A program made the translations under genes and the position numbers. Below the pieces are notes generated by a model. The model was not told where the DNA came from, made no database searches, and worked only from the letters and a program-made list of their open reading frames with translations. Below, one piece after another: positions 1 through 10,225 of a stretch of 64,000 nucleotides of DNA. The stretch comes from Pyrrhosoma nymphula (Eukaryota; Arthropoda; Insecta; Odonata; Coenagrionidae): contig OY754339.1 in assembly GCA_963573305.1 (NCBI GenBank), positions 88,567,838-88,631,837 of the forward strand. Direction: 5' to 3'. Positions within the stretch are counted from its first letter, which is position 1; every line of letters begins with the position of its first letter.

Positions 1-1549
1 CGTTTCGTAAATTTGATTTTTTAAATATCTCTTGACCTTTGATATTGTTTTACGAAGAGTTCATTAAAAATTAATCCATCCCATTACTTCAAAAAAGTAA
101 AATAAAGGCCTATTTGATGTTTACAGCTGTTTATGAAATTCATTGAATTAAATTACTATAATTTTTCTCGAATAAACTGAACATCCCGTCCAAATTCGAA
201 ACAGTGCACTCTGTTTAGCTATTAAGACTTTCATAAAATTTAATTCCTGTAATGACCTTTAAAGAGTATTAAAATAAAACAATGCTCTCATGATTTATCA
301 ACTGCGGTCAAAATGACCGCTTAGGCATTCTAGATAGGAAGGCGGGTTAAGACATTCTAGTGTCAATGGATACAGCTGGCACGAGATAATAAATCACATC
401 AATGAAACAGGCTAAATTATATCGTAACATTTCTCGGTGATTGATAGTGACAAACTGTAAAGGCTTATCTAAATTTGCATCAAAATTCACACCCCTTTTA
501 ATACTTCACACTGTGATACCGAGGACATCTGCATCACACAGCCATCCTGGTTGCTGATGATCTCAACTGTTACGTGAATATGTATCAGTCTTCCATGTGA
601 AGTGATATTGTTGACGTTGTCCACGAAGGGCGTAGTTCACTGTGTTCTTTTCCAACCGCACTAACAATTCGATAACAAAACTTGCCGAAAGTAGGTGGTT
701 TACTGTGGGAAGTTTCTTTAGCGACCATGCCCCCTAATGTGCACCTCAAGCAGAAAATAACAAATTAAATCAAGTAAGAGATAGTGAAGAAGAAACACGA
801 CGAGGGTGATCAAGTTAGCACTATATGTTTTCAGTGTTCTTCTTGCATGTATTGCCTTCTCTTTCTTGATGTATGGATGACTCTAAGAAGGTTGTGGATG
901 CCTAAAGTAAATAACCAACCCCCAATAACTCTCCCAGCCCGGATAAGTCAGATCAGCTGTTCCAAAAGAAGGGCTTTGAGTGACGGTTCTCTGCTGCTAT
1001 CTCTTTTGTTAATCGGCCATTCAATCTCCAAGGGATGACCTTGACTGGAAGAACAAACTGCTGGCTTGGGAATAGGAGAAGGAAGATCTTCGGAATCTGA
1101 GACAGACAAGAGGCGCACGACAGCGATGTGCACGTAAATTATTATTCGTGGAAAGGCTACCGGCTAATCCATCTATCATCTATATGCTACTTCTCACTCA
1201 TAAATGGCCTATTTCTGTTAAATAACATTTTTAATCATTTCATTAAGTTCCATATTTCATACTTATAATTCCTTTAATAAATAATTGTTATAATTTCATG
1301 CTGGGTTTTCTTTATCTCACAAACCTTCTCAGAATAGCGCAGGTCACCTATAACGCGGGTATAATTATGTCCCCCGAGACCCGCGTTATGACTGGATTTT
1401 ACTGTATTTATGGGCCTTTCTTTGTCTGTTTCTCTGTCTGCTTTCTTTTTCCTACTGAGCTTGGGAGATTTCCCTATCTCAGGATCGTATTGATAAGTAT
1501 ATATATTTACGGCCCCAGAGTCACCTGTAGTTAATCGGGAAATCCTTGT
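1..1549. other. AT-rich intergenic/intronic sequence
   Basis: I see no gene that can be supported here. One minus-strand open stretch (about 948-1098) has a pyrimidine-rich AG just upstream and is discussed as a weak exon candidate in the findings. The rest is unremarkable AT-rich DNA. Confidence 0.4.
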
Positions 1550-2098
1550 GTTTCAGGCAGGGATGTGATCCTAAAAGTTACTTTACGTTTAGTGCTGGAC
1601 CTGGGAGGCACACCAACTCGGAGTCCGAGCCTCGGCGTAGAATGCGACCCAACCCTTCACCGCGGTTGGTTTATGGCACCAACTGACCAGTCAGACTATA
1701 CTCTACAACTTCTAAAAGTTAAAAATAAATCACAAAATTATGTTCATCTTTGTGTTGCACTAGTCACACTGCTGAAAAAGGATTTTTTCATCACAGTTAT
1801 ACCATAGATATTAACCATTTTACGTGCTTTAGTAAACCAAGCCAGTTTAATGTTAACTTTATAACTAAAGTACGTAAAATGGTTAATATCTATTGTATAA
1901 CTGCGATGAAAAAACCATTTTCATCAGCATGACTAGTACAACACAAAGACGAACAATTGTAATAGTGTGATTTATGTTTAACTTATAGAAGTTATAAACT
2001 ATAGTGTGATTGGTCAGTTGGTGCCATAAACCATCCGTGCCTTCCAGGTCCAGCACTTAATGTAAAGTGCCTTTTCGAATTGCATCCCTGGTTTCAGG
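1550..2098. mobile_element. Foldback hAT-like MITE with 8-bp target duplications
   Basis: The element proper runs 1558-2090 (533 bp) and is flanked by identical 8-bp direct repeats GTTTCAGG at 1550-1557 and 2091-2098. Its ends are inverted repeats beginning CAGGGATG. The two halves are largely reverse complements of each other over most of their length: the blocks around GTGCTGGACC, GGTTTATGGCACCAACTGAC and AGATATTAACCATTTTACG occur on both sides. The left arm carries about 50 bp not present in the right arm. 8-bp duplications and CAG-starting ends are typical of the hAT superfamily. There is no transposase, so this is a non-autonomous foldback copy. Confidence 0.85.
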
Positions 2099-2397
2099 TT
2101 GGTTATGTGTAGCGCTGTGTGAATCAGGGATTTTCATTTTGAATTGAACCAAATCTAATCTCCAAAAAAAATTTTCAAATTTTTTTTTAAATTTTGGTAG
2201 CGAATCAAATCACACTAAAAAAATCGCTTGCAAATTAAACTCAAATCTAAATAAAATGTAGACGCTTATGCAGATTTAAAGTGCTATGAAGATTTTCACA
2301 ATATTTCAGGGAATAAACTTTAGAAAATGTTCTTGAACATTACCACACTAACTTCACAGTCCTAGGCATTATCAAGTGTAAGCGAACTATAATTTAA

Positions 2398-2411
2398 CCC
2401 CCCCCCCCCCC
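2398..2411. repeat. C14 homopolymer run
   Basis: An uninterrupted run of 14 C on the plus strand in an otherwise AT-rich stretch. Such runs are prone to length errors in sequencing. Confidence 0.9.
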
Positions 2412-2770
2412 AAAGAAAATGTCCCGAGGAGGTAGGAGGGCGGTTCCTCCCCGAGAAAAAAATTGAAAATTAAGGCCTCATGAATAGAAATTTAGGAATA
2501 TTTTTATGCTTTCTAATAATCTCAGGGCTATAAGATATGAGGCATTTTTGTTGAGTTGACAAAAACCACCTCAAAAACAAAGAGTTGACAAAAACTAGGA
2601 GTAGAAAATTGCATTATTTGATGGTTATGTGTACATGTTATGCTACGTATTGTTTTGCAGATACATCAATTTGTACAATTAATTATACATATAATTAATC
2701 TCATATGCATTTTCTTTCTCTTGTCTTTTTTGACTAAATTCTGCACTTTTTGGGACTATATATTTTGAAG

Positions 2771-3012
2771 ACTTGTCGGGGCACCTATGGCGCCCCCCTA
2801 GCCCGGCACCTTACACGGCCGCATAGTTCGCTTACAACTTGGTCGGGGCCTGTTCACATATGATGTAAATTTCAGTCTGAGATAGTATAGATTTTCGTTT
2901 CGCGTGAGGAAAACACCCTCTTCTGCACCACTTCCGAAAACACTGCCTTTGGCGCCCCCCTAGCCCGCCGCTCTACGCGGGCGCCTAGTTTGCTTACACC
3001 TTGGTCCGGTCC
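2771..3012. repeat. Direct repeat of a ~70-bp GGCGCCCCCCTAGCCC-type block
   Basis: Two similar GC-rich blocks, about 2771-2849 and 2945-3012, share GCGCCCCCCTAGCCCG, then a C-rich segment, then TTTGCTTACA/TTCGCTTACA followed by TTGGTC. They lie immediately 3' (in minus-strand sense) of the PLE-like GIY-YIG remnant and could be part of its 3' tail or of a separate repeat. Confidence 0.7.
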
Positions 3013-3560
3013 AAATTAATGCTGTGTTCAACTACCATCGATTTCTCTGGTTGACCAAGCTTCAAATATCTGGGGTGTTCCTCCAGTCTCATGGCAATTG
3101 TTCTAGCGTAGACGTGGCCACATTCACACAGGATTTGATAAACTCCAGGAGTCATGAGGCTGATCGGGTCCTTCGCTCTCACTAAATGGTTTCTAATTTT
3201 AGCCATAGGTTTGTAGACAGCTACCCATGTCGTATCTCTTCAGAATTCTTGAGATTTTTCCCAAAATTGTGGAGACATAGGTAGAAAGGCCCTGGCTGCC
3301 GGCTTATGGCAATCTTCAATTTCATCGATATTTCGAGTTTTGAGGGACTTATTTAAGGCCAAAGAGATTTGTTGTTCTCCGTATCCGTTTCGATGGAAGG
3401 TCCTTCTGAGGTGTTTTAACTCTTTCTGCAAACTATTGGAATCGGAAATGGCCTTCGCACCACACGGAGCCCGAGAAGAGTTTACTCTCATTATTCGCCG
3501 GAAAAGCATTAGATCAGAGATGCATATGGTTTTATGCAGCCGATACCCAGAAATATTGAC
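2994..3560 (-). pseudogene. Penelope-like retroelement remnant (C-terminal GIY-YIG region)
   Basis: Two minus-strand pieces, 3240-3509 and 2994-3206, are in the order expected for the end of a Penelope-like reverse transcriptase. The first contains a SLQKELKHLRRTFHRNGYG stretch, typical of the linker after the reverse transcriptase. The second contains GVYQILCECGHVYARTI, the GVY...VYA form of the GIY-YIG endonuclease core with its Cys pair, followed by RLEEHPRYLKLGQPEKS and VVEHSI. The pieces are in different frames with a stop between them, so the copy is dead. PLEs insert by target-primed reverse transcription using this endonuclease. The family call rests on motif recognition; the reverse transcriptase itself is not visible in the window. 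Confidence 0.75.
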
Positions 3561-3599
3561 CCCAAAAAGTCACTTGAATTTGTGACTCTAGTATAACTT

Positions 3600-4181
3600 G
3601 AAGTTAGGTTTTCACTGACCAAAAAAATTGAAGAAATTTTTTGACTTGTATGAGTATATAAGGTAAAGCAGGAACATTATGAAATTTACGGTTTTCACAA
3701 CATGATTGTATGCTTGCTCACTCCGGTGGGGTGACCATCAAACTTCAATGGCATTTTTTTTAGTGTGTTTAAATGTGCCATATATTTTTGTAGCCGTATT
3801 CGGTGGATTACCCAGGCTGGTGGCAATCGACTTTAATTTGTTTAACTTAAATTTCATTGTCATTCTTATGTGCATTGCTCTAAATGTTTTATAAATTAAG
3901 AGTTTTTAGAAGTCAAAAAGCCAAATTAAAAATTCTCTGTGCTATAACTCTTGTTTTTTTAAACAAGCCAGTTTATATTGAGTCTCATCATCATCCACAC
4001 ACTAAAATGCATTCTTTGTAAAAAAAATTCAATATTTTTTGAAGAAAAATTGAAAAACTTAACAGTAATTTACACAGTTCCAGTTTCTTATAAAATTTCA
4101 GAAGAAACCTCAAACGTATCCTTTATTCTCTGTTGGAGATAAATGCAAGAAATAAATTCTCTAAAATGCGTTGGAACAGTA
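3600..4181. other. AT-rich sequence without recognisable features
   Basis: No coding potential or clear repeat boundaries are visible between the PLE remnant and the Tigger element. Confidence 0.5.
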
Positions 4182-7014
4182 TACACCCACTCCCCGATTA
4201 ACGCTGTTCCGATTAGCGCTGTTCCGCATTAGCGCTGAAAATATTTTAAGACCCTGTTCCAGTTTAACGCTCTCCGGTTCCGCATTAACGCTCTTTAAAA
4301 TCCCGCGATGGGCTTCGCCCCGTGAGCCCGTCTTCTGTCGGAACTATTCTGCTACGCTTTTTTTGCTGGAAGAGAGAATTGTTGACGAAAAACTTCCATT
4401 ACTGAATATTCTGTATAGTACAGTGTATTAAAGGAAGAAAAACGATTTCATCAAGGCTTTCATCCACCTTTCGTCATTACCACGTTCTGGAATTATTTGA
4501 TGAATGAACCTTTCGACTGTGCTTTGGGCATGTTTACTAGGAGGTTTTTTTGTTTTGTCTTTTCTAAATTTCTAATATTGTATTTTCCCCGTAAAAATAG
4601 GCAATGAGTGATAATAGGCAGCTGGAGAAAAAGAAAAGAAAAACAATATCACTTGGCGTAAAGTTAGAAGTCTTGCGACGTCTTGATGGTGGACAGCGGC
4701 AACATGAAATTTGCAAGACTTTATCTCTCGCTGGTTCCACTGTAAGAACTATCGTAAAGAATGCAGATAAAATAAAGAAGTATGGGAAAATAGCAACTCC
4801 TTCGGCTGCCGTCAGGATAGGAACAAGAAATACTTAAATGTGAAACTATTATGGAAAGTGAAAGACTTTTAAATGTATGGATAGAAGATTTAGTTGAAAA
4901 GCACATACCTGTAAGTCTGTTGGCGATTCAAGCAAAAGCTAGGCGTTTGTACGATGAATGATGTACAAAGCTAGTTCTAGTGTAAAAGCATTTACCGCCA
5001 GCCGTGGCTGGTTTAATCGCTTTAAAGCCCGCTATAAGTTGCATAACATATCTGTTCGCAGAGAGTCAGCTAGTGCGGACGAAAGCGCAGCTGCCACATT
5101 TATTGTTGAATTGGCGGCAATGATAGAAAAGGGAAAATATTCGCCTCATCAGATTTTCAATGCTGATGAAACTGGATTGTTCTGGAAAAGGATGCCATCC
5201 AGAACATATATTTCAGTGAAGGAAAAATCAATGCCAGGGTTCAATGTTTCAAAGGATAGACTCACATTATTGTTAGGTGGAAATGCTGCTGAGGATTTTA
5301 AGCTCAAACCAATGATTGTTTATCATTCGGAAAACCCTAGGGCTCTTAAAGGTTGCCATAAGCAAAGCTTACCTGTCCTATGGGAAGCTAATAAGAAGGC
5401 ATGGGTAACCACTGCAGTCTTCGATAAGTGGTTCACGACCTATTTCTGCCCAGCTGTACGAGAGTACTGCATCAATAAAAATTTAGATTACAAAGCTTTG
5501 TTGATATTAGATAACGCTCCTGGGCATTCAAGAACTTTGGGTGATTTATGCTCGGAGGTTAAGGTTGTTTACTTGCCTCCGAACACAACATCGATTCTAC
5601 AGGCAATGGACCAGGGCGTGATTTCAACTTTCAAGGCATACGATTTAAGGGAGACTTTCAACCAAGCTGTAAGGGCATCTGAGGGTGAAGCCGGCGTGAG
5701 CTTGAAGGAATTTTGGCGCTCTTATAATATCCGACAGGCCATTGAAAACATATCAAAATCTTGGGGGGTGAGATCTCCGAAAAAATTATAAATGCTGTTT
5801 AGAAAAATTATTGGGACGACTGTGCGATTGACTTCCTTGGTTTTGATATACCAGAGGACGTCATTAATGAAACAGTTGACCTTGCACGCATGATCGGTTT
5901 AGACGAAGTGGAGGCTGAAGACATTCAGGACCTAATTGAGGCTAATAAAGAAGAACTGACTGATATAGATCTATTAGAAATGCAACAGCATTGGGAAATG
6001 GAAGAGCGGAGCAAAGATGTGTGTGATGATGAAGAAATCAGAAACAAAACTTAAGTTTTAACTACATCAAATATTAATGAAATCTTAAATCTCGTCGACT
6101 GTGCACGTAATCTCATAAAAGAAAGTGATCCTGATTTCGAAAGAAGCTCGCTAGTTGCTAGACGTTTAAATGATTCTGTGAATTATTACAAGGAACTATT
6201 ACTAGAAGGTAACAAAACGAAAAAACATCTCTTTTTAGACAGTTATTTCTCTAAAACTCAAAGAAAATCCTCCACCACAAGCAAAGACAGCAGCAGCAAT
6301 GATCGTACTGATGACGTCGATGTGGATCAACTGCAAGAGCCGGAAGAACTTCCGTGATGATGGCGGTGATGCGCCTTCAACTGTTCCTTGTTTTCATGTT
6401 TTGAACATTGTCCTTCCTAATATTTTCAGTTTTGTTATTTCCAAAGTGCTCACAAGCATAAAATGCAGTAAGAGGCCTTTACAGTATATTCGCGTGAATA
6501 ATTTCCGTCGAGTCAAGGCGTCTATCACGCAAGTTCCTTAGTTTTGATTTTCATTTGTGATTTACAGTTTTATCTGTGAATCATAGTTTTTTCATCAATT
6601 TTGTTATTTTTAAAAGCATTTAGAGAAACTATTGGATTGTTGGATCACAATTTTAGTTATTACGTATTTTAATATGTGCGCTAAAGTGTAAATTCATAAT
6701 ATCTTCATTTGGTTTTAGGTAAAGCCCAAAGCTCTTTATTAGTAATTATTTATTCATATTTATATGTAAATTTTTAAACAAATAGAATAAAAACGTTTAT
6801 TTAACGTTAAATCATTTTTAAAGCGATTTTAACCGCAGATTATTACTTTTACAGTAGAATATACAAAATTTCTACGGTGAAAGCGATATCTTGGGGACGA
6901 ATTAAGTTCCATAACATTTGTCTTTATGGAACTTGATGATTCGAATAGCGCTGTTTCGATTAGCGCTCGCTTTTCATGGAACGAATTAAGAGCGTTAATC
7001 GGGGAGTGGGTGTA
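4182..7014 (+). mobile_element. Near full-length Tigger/pogo-type DNA transposon
   Basis: The element is 2833 bp, bounded by perfect 24-bp terminal inverted repeats (4182-4205 and 6991-7014) that begin TACACCCACTCCCCG and end in the sequence for ATTAACGCT. TA dinucleotides at 4180-4181 and 7015-7016 fit the Tc1/mariner/pogo target duplication. Subterminal copies of a GATTAACGCT/GATTAGCGCT motif recur inside both ends (for example around 4207-4290 and 6940-6990) and are candidate transposase binding sites. It carries a single transposase reading frame that has been broken by small indels. Confidence 0.93.
4604..6357 (+). pseudogene. Tigger/pogo transposase with CENP-B-type HTH and DDD core, frameshifted
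   Basis: The start at 4604 gives MSDNRQLEKKKRKTISLGVK, the N-terminal CENP-B/psq-type helix-turn-helix of pogo transposases. The frame is lost at about 4825-4835 (the protein continues as ERLLNVWIEDLVEKHIP in another frame), is regained at about 4958, and then runs open for 277 codons. That part has GWFNRFKARY of the second HTH (Tc5/CENP-B type), then the catalytic aspartates in NADETGLFW (residue 70), LLILDNAPGH (185) and AMDQG (218). The last two are 32 residues apart, as in Tigger DDD transposases. A third shift near a G6 run at 5764-5769, a TAG at about 5801 and a TAA at about 6052 interrupt the acidic C-terminal part, which ends at 6357. Long intact stretches suggest a fairly recent copy that can no longer make transposase. 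Confidence 0.9.
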
Positions 7015-7561
7015 TACCATTTCAGAATTTACAATCGAGAATCATTAGCACATGAATTGGAATCACAATTGGAAGTGAATTGCAGTGAAATTGACAATCT
7101 CTTGATCTAAGTTTCAACAACTGTACTTTCATTCATTCATTCATTAGAGTAATCTACCGGTTAAAGGTAGGTTATGATGAAAGTCAGAGAAAATCCTATG
7201 GATTTTTACACATGCAAGGCCCTATCTTCATAGATCATCTGGTAATCATATGCTGCAATGGTCTGATACCACTCCACATGGCAGTCAAGCCCCTGGAGAT
7301 TTTGCTGAGTCGAGTAGTTAGCATCAGTATGCGGAATGATTTTTTTATGTGTTTAGCTGTATATCATATTAAGGTGATGACCACAGGATGGCATAAAATA
7401 GTTAAAACTGGGCTATGTAATAAGGAATTTTTATGTAAGAACTCATAATTTCCACGCAATATAAGTTTTCCAGGTCAAAAAAATCTGTCATTTTTTCGAG
7501 TTTCCAAAGTTGGAGAACATCTCGTCAGCAAACTTATACGTACAAACAAATCACTTAGGTA
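7015..7561. other. AT-rich sequence between Tigger and mariner
   Basis: There is a short TTCA microsatellite near 7127-7145 and no supported gene. Confidence 0.5.
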
Positions 7562-7563
7562 TA

Positions 7564-8171
7564 CAGGGTCTGTCCCAAAAGTTCCAGAAGTGAATTTCCA
7601 CTGCCAGCCATGCACGCTTGCGTAGTGCGGCTCCTGGTGAAAAAATTGGCGGGGGTTTTGGCTAGAGAATGCCACCGTCCGCAATTGCCTGTGGGCAGTG
7701 GTTGAGCAAAGATCGTGCTTGGCGCAGAGTGTGTCACCATACCCTCGTTGAAAAAATAATGGCACAGAATTTGGAGATGCATTACGCAATTAAATTTTAC
7801 GTTAAATTGGGTAGAAGTGGTGCGGATACACTAAAAATGCTTAGGCAAGCCTTCGGGGAGGACGCAATGTCACAGAACTGAACTTTTGAGTGGCACAAGA
7901 GGTTCGAGGAGGGTCGGGAGACCGTTGATGATGACGAGCGCTCGGGCTGCCCTTCAACGGCAACAACTGACTCTACGAGAGGTCCCCGTCGAGTCATTCC
8001 AGGGAGCCTATGAGGCGCGGGTGAAATGTTGGAAAATATGCATCGAGTCGGGAGGAGAGTACTTTGAAAAGTTCTAAAGAGATAGCAAGTTCATGTTCAA
8101 TAAACGATTTTTTTAAATTTACCAGAGCTCTTGAAAAAACAAAATTACTGGAACTTTAGGGAAAGACCCTG
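7564..8171 (+). mobile_element. Internally deleted mariner element
   Basis: The element is 608 bp, flanked by TA at 7562-7563 and 8172-8173, with imperfect terminal inverted repeats of about 25 bp starting CAGGGTCTGTCCC on the left and CAGGGTCTTTCCC on the right. The plus-strand remnant encodes the first mariner helix-turn-helix (MHYAIKFYVKLGRSGADTLK...LRQAFGEDAMS) and, after a stop, FEWHKRFEEGRETVDDDERS. At about 7985-8000 it jumps straight to the extreme C-terminus (FQGAYEARVKCWKICIESGG). The whole catalytic DD34D domain is missing, so this is a non-autonomous deletion derivative. It sits inside the ab intron directly beside the coding exon at 8199-8462. Confidence 0.92.
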
Positions 8172-8198
8172 TATGAGCTTAATGGATGTGGTACTCAC

Positions 8199-8462
8199 TG
8201 AGGTAGCATTGGCTCTGGTCGGAGCAGTTCCCCGTGAGTGAGGGGGGGTGTGGTGGTGTCCAGAATAGCTGTGGTGCTCTTTCGAGTTGGACGGCACCTC
8301 TGCCAGTCCCCGCACCTCCAGCATTTGTGCTGTCGCCAAAAAGCCAGACAGCTGGTCCTGGCCAATCTGCACCTCACCATTGTACATGAAGCGAAGCAGC
8401 GCCTCCAGGTCACGCTGCTTCACATCTCGAAGGATGACTATTGGGTGCTGGCATGGATTTGC
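8199..8462 (-). CDS. ab: abrupt (ab) coding exon: second half of BTB/POZ domain
   Basis: This exon is 264 nt (88 codons), phase 0 at both ends. On the minus strand a pyrimidine tract and CAG (TTTCTCTCCAG) precede the first base at 8462, and the donor GTGAGTA begins at 8198. The protein starts ANPCQHPIVILRDV, continues DLEALLRFMYNGEVQIGQDQL and then FLATAQMLEVRGLAE, that is, the C-terminal helices of a ttk-type BTB domain. A hydrophilic Ser/His/Pro-rich linker (SNSKEHHSYSGHHHTPPHSRG) follows. Joined to the exon at 21534-21773 it makes a continuous BTB domain whose wording is closest to insect Abrupt among the families I know (Abrupt, Broad, Lola, Tramtrack). Abrupt is a nuclear BTB-zinc-finger regulator of dendrite/axon and muscle-attachment development. 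The zinc-finger exons are not in view. A mariner lies just past the donor and an (AT)n tract about 105 bp before the acceptor. Confidence 0.93.
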
Positions 8463-8563
8463 CTGGAGAGAAAGAGATAAAAGACATAGCAAAAATTACT
8501 TTGTAGCAACTCCAAGACGTTGAACTTGATTAATAATTAAAATATTCTCCCTTTCAATAATGC

Positions 8564-8566
<3 letters not shown>

Positions 8567-8619
<53 letters not shown>
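8567..8619. repeat. (AT)n microsatellite, about 26 units
   Basis: An uninterrupted AT dinucleotide tract in the ab intron, about 105 bp upstream (transcription sense) of the acceptor at 8463. It is likely polymorphic. Confidence 0.97.
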
Positions 8620-8620
<1 letters not shown>

Positions 8621-8667
8621 CTGATTGACCAGATGCTTTATGGATATTGTAAGCCCTTAAAATCTGA

Positions 8668-9415
8668 CTAAAGGTTCGTTCACAACAAATGAACTCAGCG
8701 TAACTTGACTTATTCTCTCTTTGAAGGCGAACCAAGACGCAAAATTTCTAACCAATCACAGAGCATCACTGCCAAATTTGATATTACAATCGATTGATGA
8801 GGCCTATTGATAGCACGAGTTTCTGAGAGTTGTAGTCAGCTCCCCTGAAACAGCTCAGTTGAGTTGAAGTATCAATTGTAAATAGTGAGTTGAACTATAG
8901 AAGTATTAAAAATGGAAGGTTTGTTGAAATGTAAGGGTTATTTCGCACTGACTCGATCAACTTATCTGCAACCATTTTCGCTTACACATATCCACATGCG
9001 ACTTCACAACAAAATCACATTTTCAATATGACTGCTCAAGGAGATATCGAGTGTAGCAATCGATTGCAGCCTGACTATTGATAGTAGAGTATGCCATGAT
9101 ATTGGCTGGAATTAAGAGAAAGTTAACCCTTTTACTGCCACAGGCCGATTTATCAGCCCAACTTTAAATACCTGAATTCAATGGCCCAACCTTAAAAACC
9201 TGAAAGAAGCCTTGCCAGTCTTCGCACATGGCCTGGCAGTAAAAGGGTTAAGCTGGGCTCAACTCCAGGCTAATCCAAGTCGAGTTACGCCACTTTAAGT
9301 CACTGTGAACTGGCGGATGCTTTTCTCGAAGTCTCATCTCCGGCGTTGCACTGAGTCAAGCCAAGCAACACAGAGTTAAGTTGTTGTAAATGAGGCTTAA
9401 GCCACCCTTGGGTTT
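8668..9415. mobile_element. Possible degenerate MITE with a nested insertion
   Basis: The left end (about 8670-8712: TTCACAACAAATGAACTCAG, then CGTAACTTGACTT) resembles the reverse complement of about 9355-9410 (TTTACAACAACTTAACTCTG, then TGTTGCTTGGCTT), about 75% alike by eye. The shared CGTAACTyGACTT word also occurs inverted near 9280-9300. This suggests a decayed terminal-inverted-repeat element into which the 129-bp TTAA element at 9123-9251 later inserted. Boundaries and target duplications are not clear. Confidence 0.4.
9123..9251. mobile_element. Short piggyBac-like MITE (TTAA duplication)
   Basis: It is 129 bp including TTAA at each end (9123-9126 and 9248-9251). Inverted repeats begin CCCTTTTACTGCCA and extend with one small gap to GGCC. 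TTAA target sites followed by CCCT-type ends are characteristic of piggyBac-derived MITEs. It has no coding capacity. Confidence 0.85.
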
Positions 9416-9756
9416 ATTTCCCAAGACAAGAAATTACAAGAGTTAATGCAAGCCCATACCCAAGGCAGGACTTAAGTCCAGTACTATACATGTGTATGAG
9501 CACAACAATGTGATAGGCCTGATCATCTTAATGATAGTTTGAACCAAAATTTCTTCCTATCCATCAAATTGTGATTACAATCACCCTGCAGAGACATGAA
9601 GATTCCCTTAGCATTAATATTTATTCAAAGATGCTTACAGTGGCAACACATGCTCAAGTATACTCTCAAGATGCTTCACACAAACATCAATAATACATCC
9701 TAAATGTATTCACTCCGCAACAATCTCATCCAGATGTTTCAGACAAATTACAGTCA

Positions 9757-10225
9757 AAACTGATGATATCAGGCCTGACCTCATGGAAATTATGGATACC
9801 CATGAACAGAAAACCAGCTTTGTTATTTCCACAAAACTTTATTACGCTGGCATGACGCGCGTTTCACCACACTGTGGCATCCTCTTGTGCACAAAGGTGG
9901 TTTTCTCATCAAAAATTACAGTCAGACCAAAGAATTTTTACATTCAATTGAATACATGAGAAAATCTCAATCATTCGGCTTAATTTTAGTTTTCTCAAGC
10001 AACAGGAATGTTAACACAAAAGAAAAAAAGAAAATCCAGCCCCAGTGGTGGCTTTTCTTTTGCTACCAAGTCCTTGCCTGCTAATCTGAGGGCCTGCCGC
10101 ACACATGATTATGCCACACAGTGGTGAAATGCGTCGTGCCATAGAAATAAATCTGTGGAAGGTTTCTAAGTGTTTTCATTCATTATGAATATCGACAACT
10201 TCCACCAGGTCCAGCCTGAAACAGT
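9757..10225. mobile_element. Head-to-head pair of PLE-type terminal repeats
   Basis: The left arm (minus sense, about 9890 down to 9757) reads GAGGATGCCACAGTGTGGTGA, then AACGCG, an AATAAA-like stretch, TTTGTGGAAATAAC, and ends with a block like CATAATTTCCATGAGGTCAG then GCCTGAT. The right arm (plus, 10105-10225) has TATGCCACACAGTGGTGAAA, GAAATAAATCTGTGGAAGG and ACAACTTCCACCAGGTCCAG then CCTGAAACAG. Both arms therefore share the order hairpin plus GAAA, GTGGAAA box, 3' block. It lies in the ab intron. Confidence 0.75.

Noticed and set aside
784..1038. Cys-rich plus-strand frame (CFQCSSCMYC) as a zinc-finger exon
   Set aside because: There are no matching His residues or C2H2 spacing, and it is on the strand opposite to ab.
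4171..4431. 86-codon plus-strand frame at the left Tigger end
   Set aside because: It consists of the TIR and subterminal repeats translated; not a gene.
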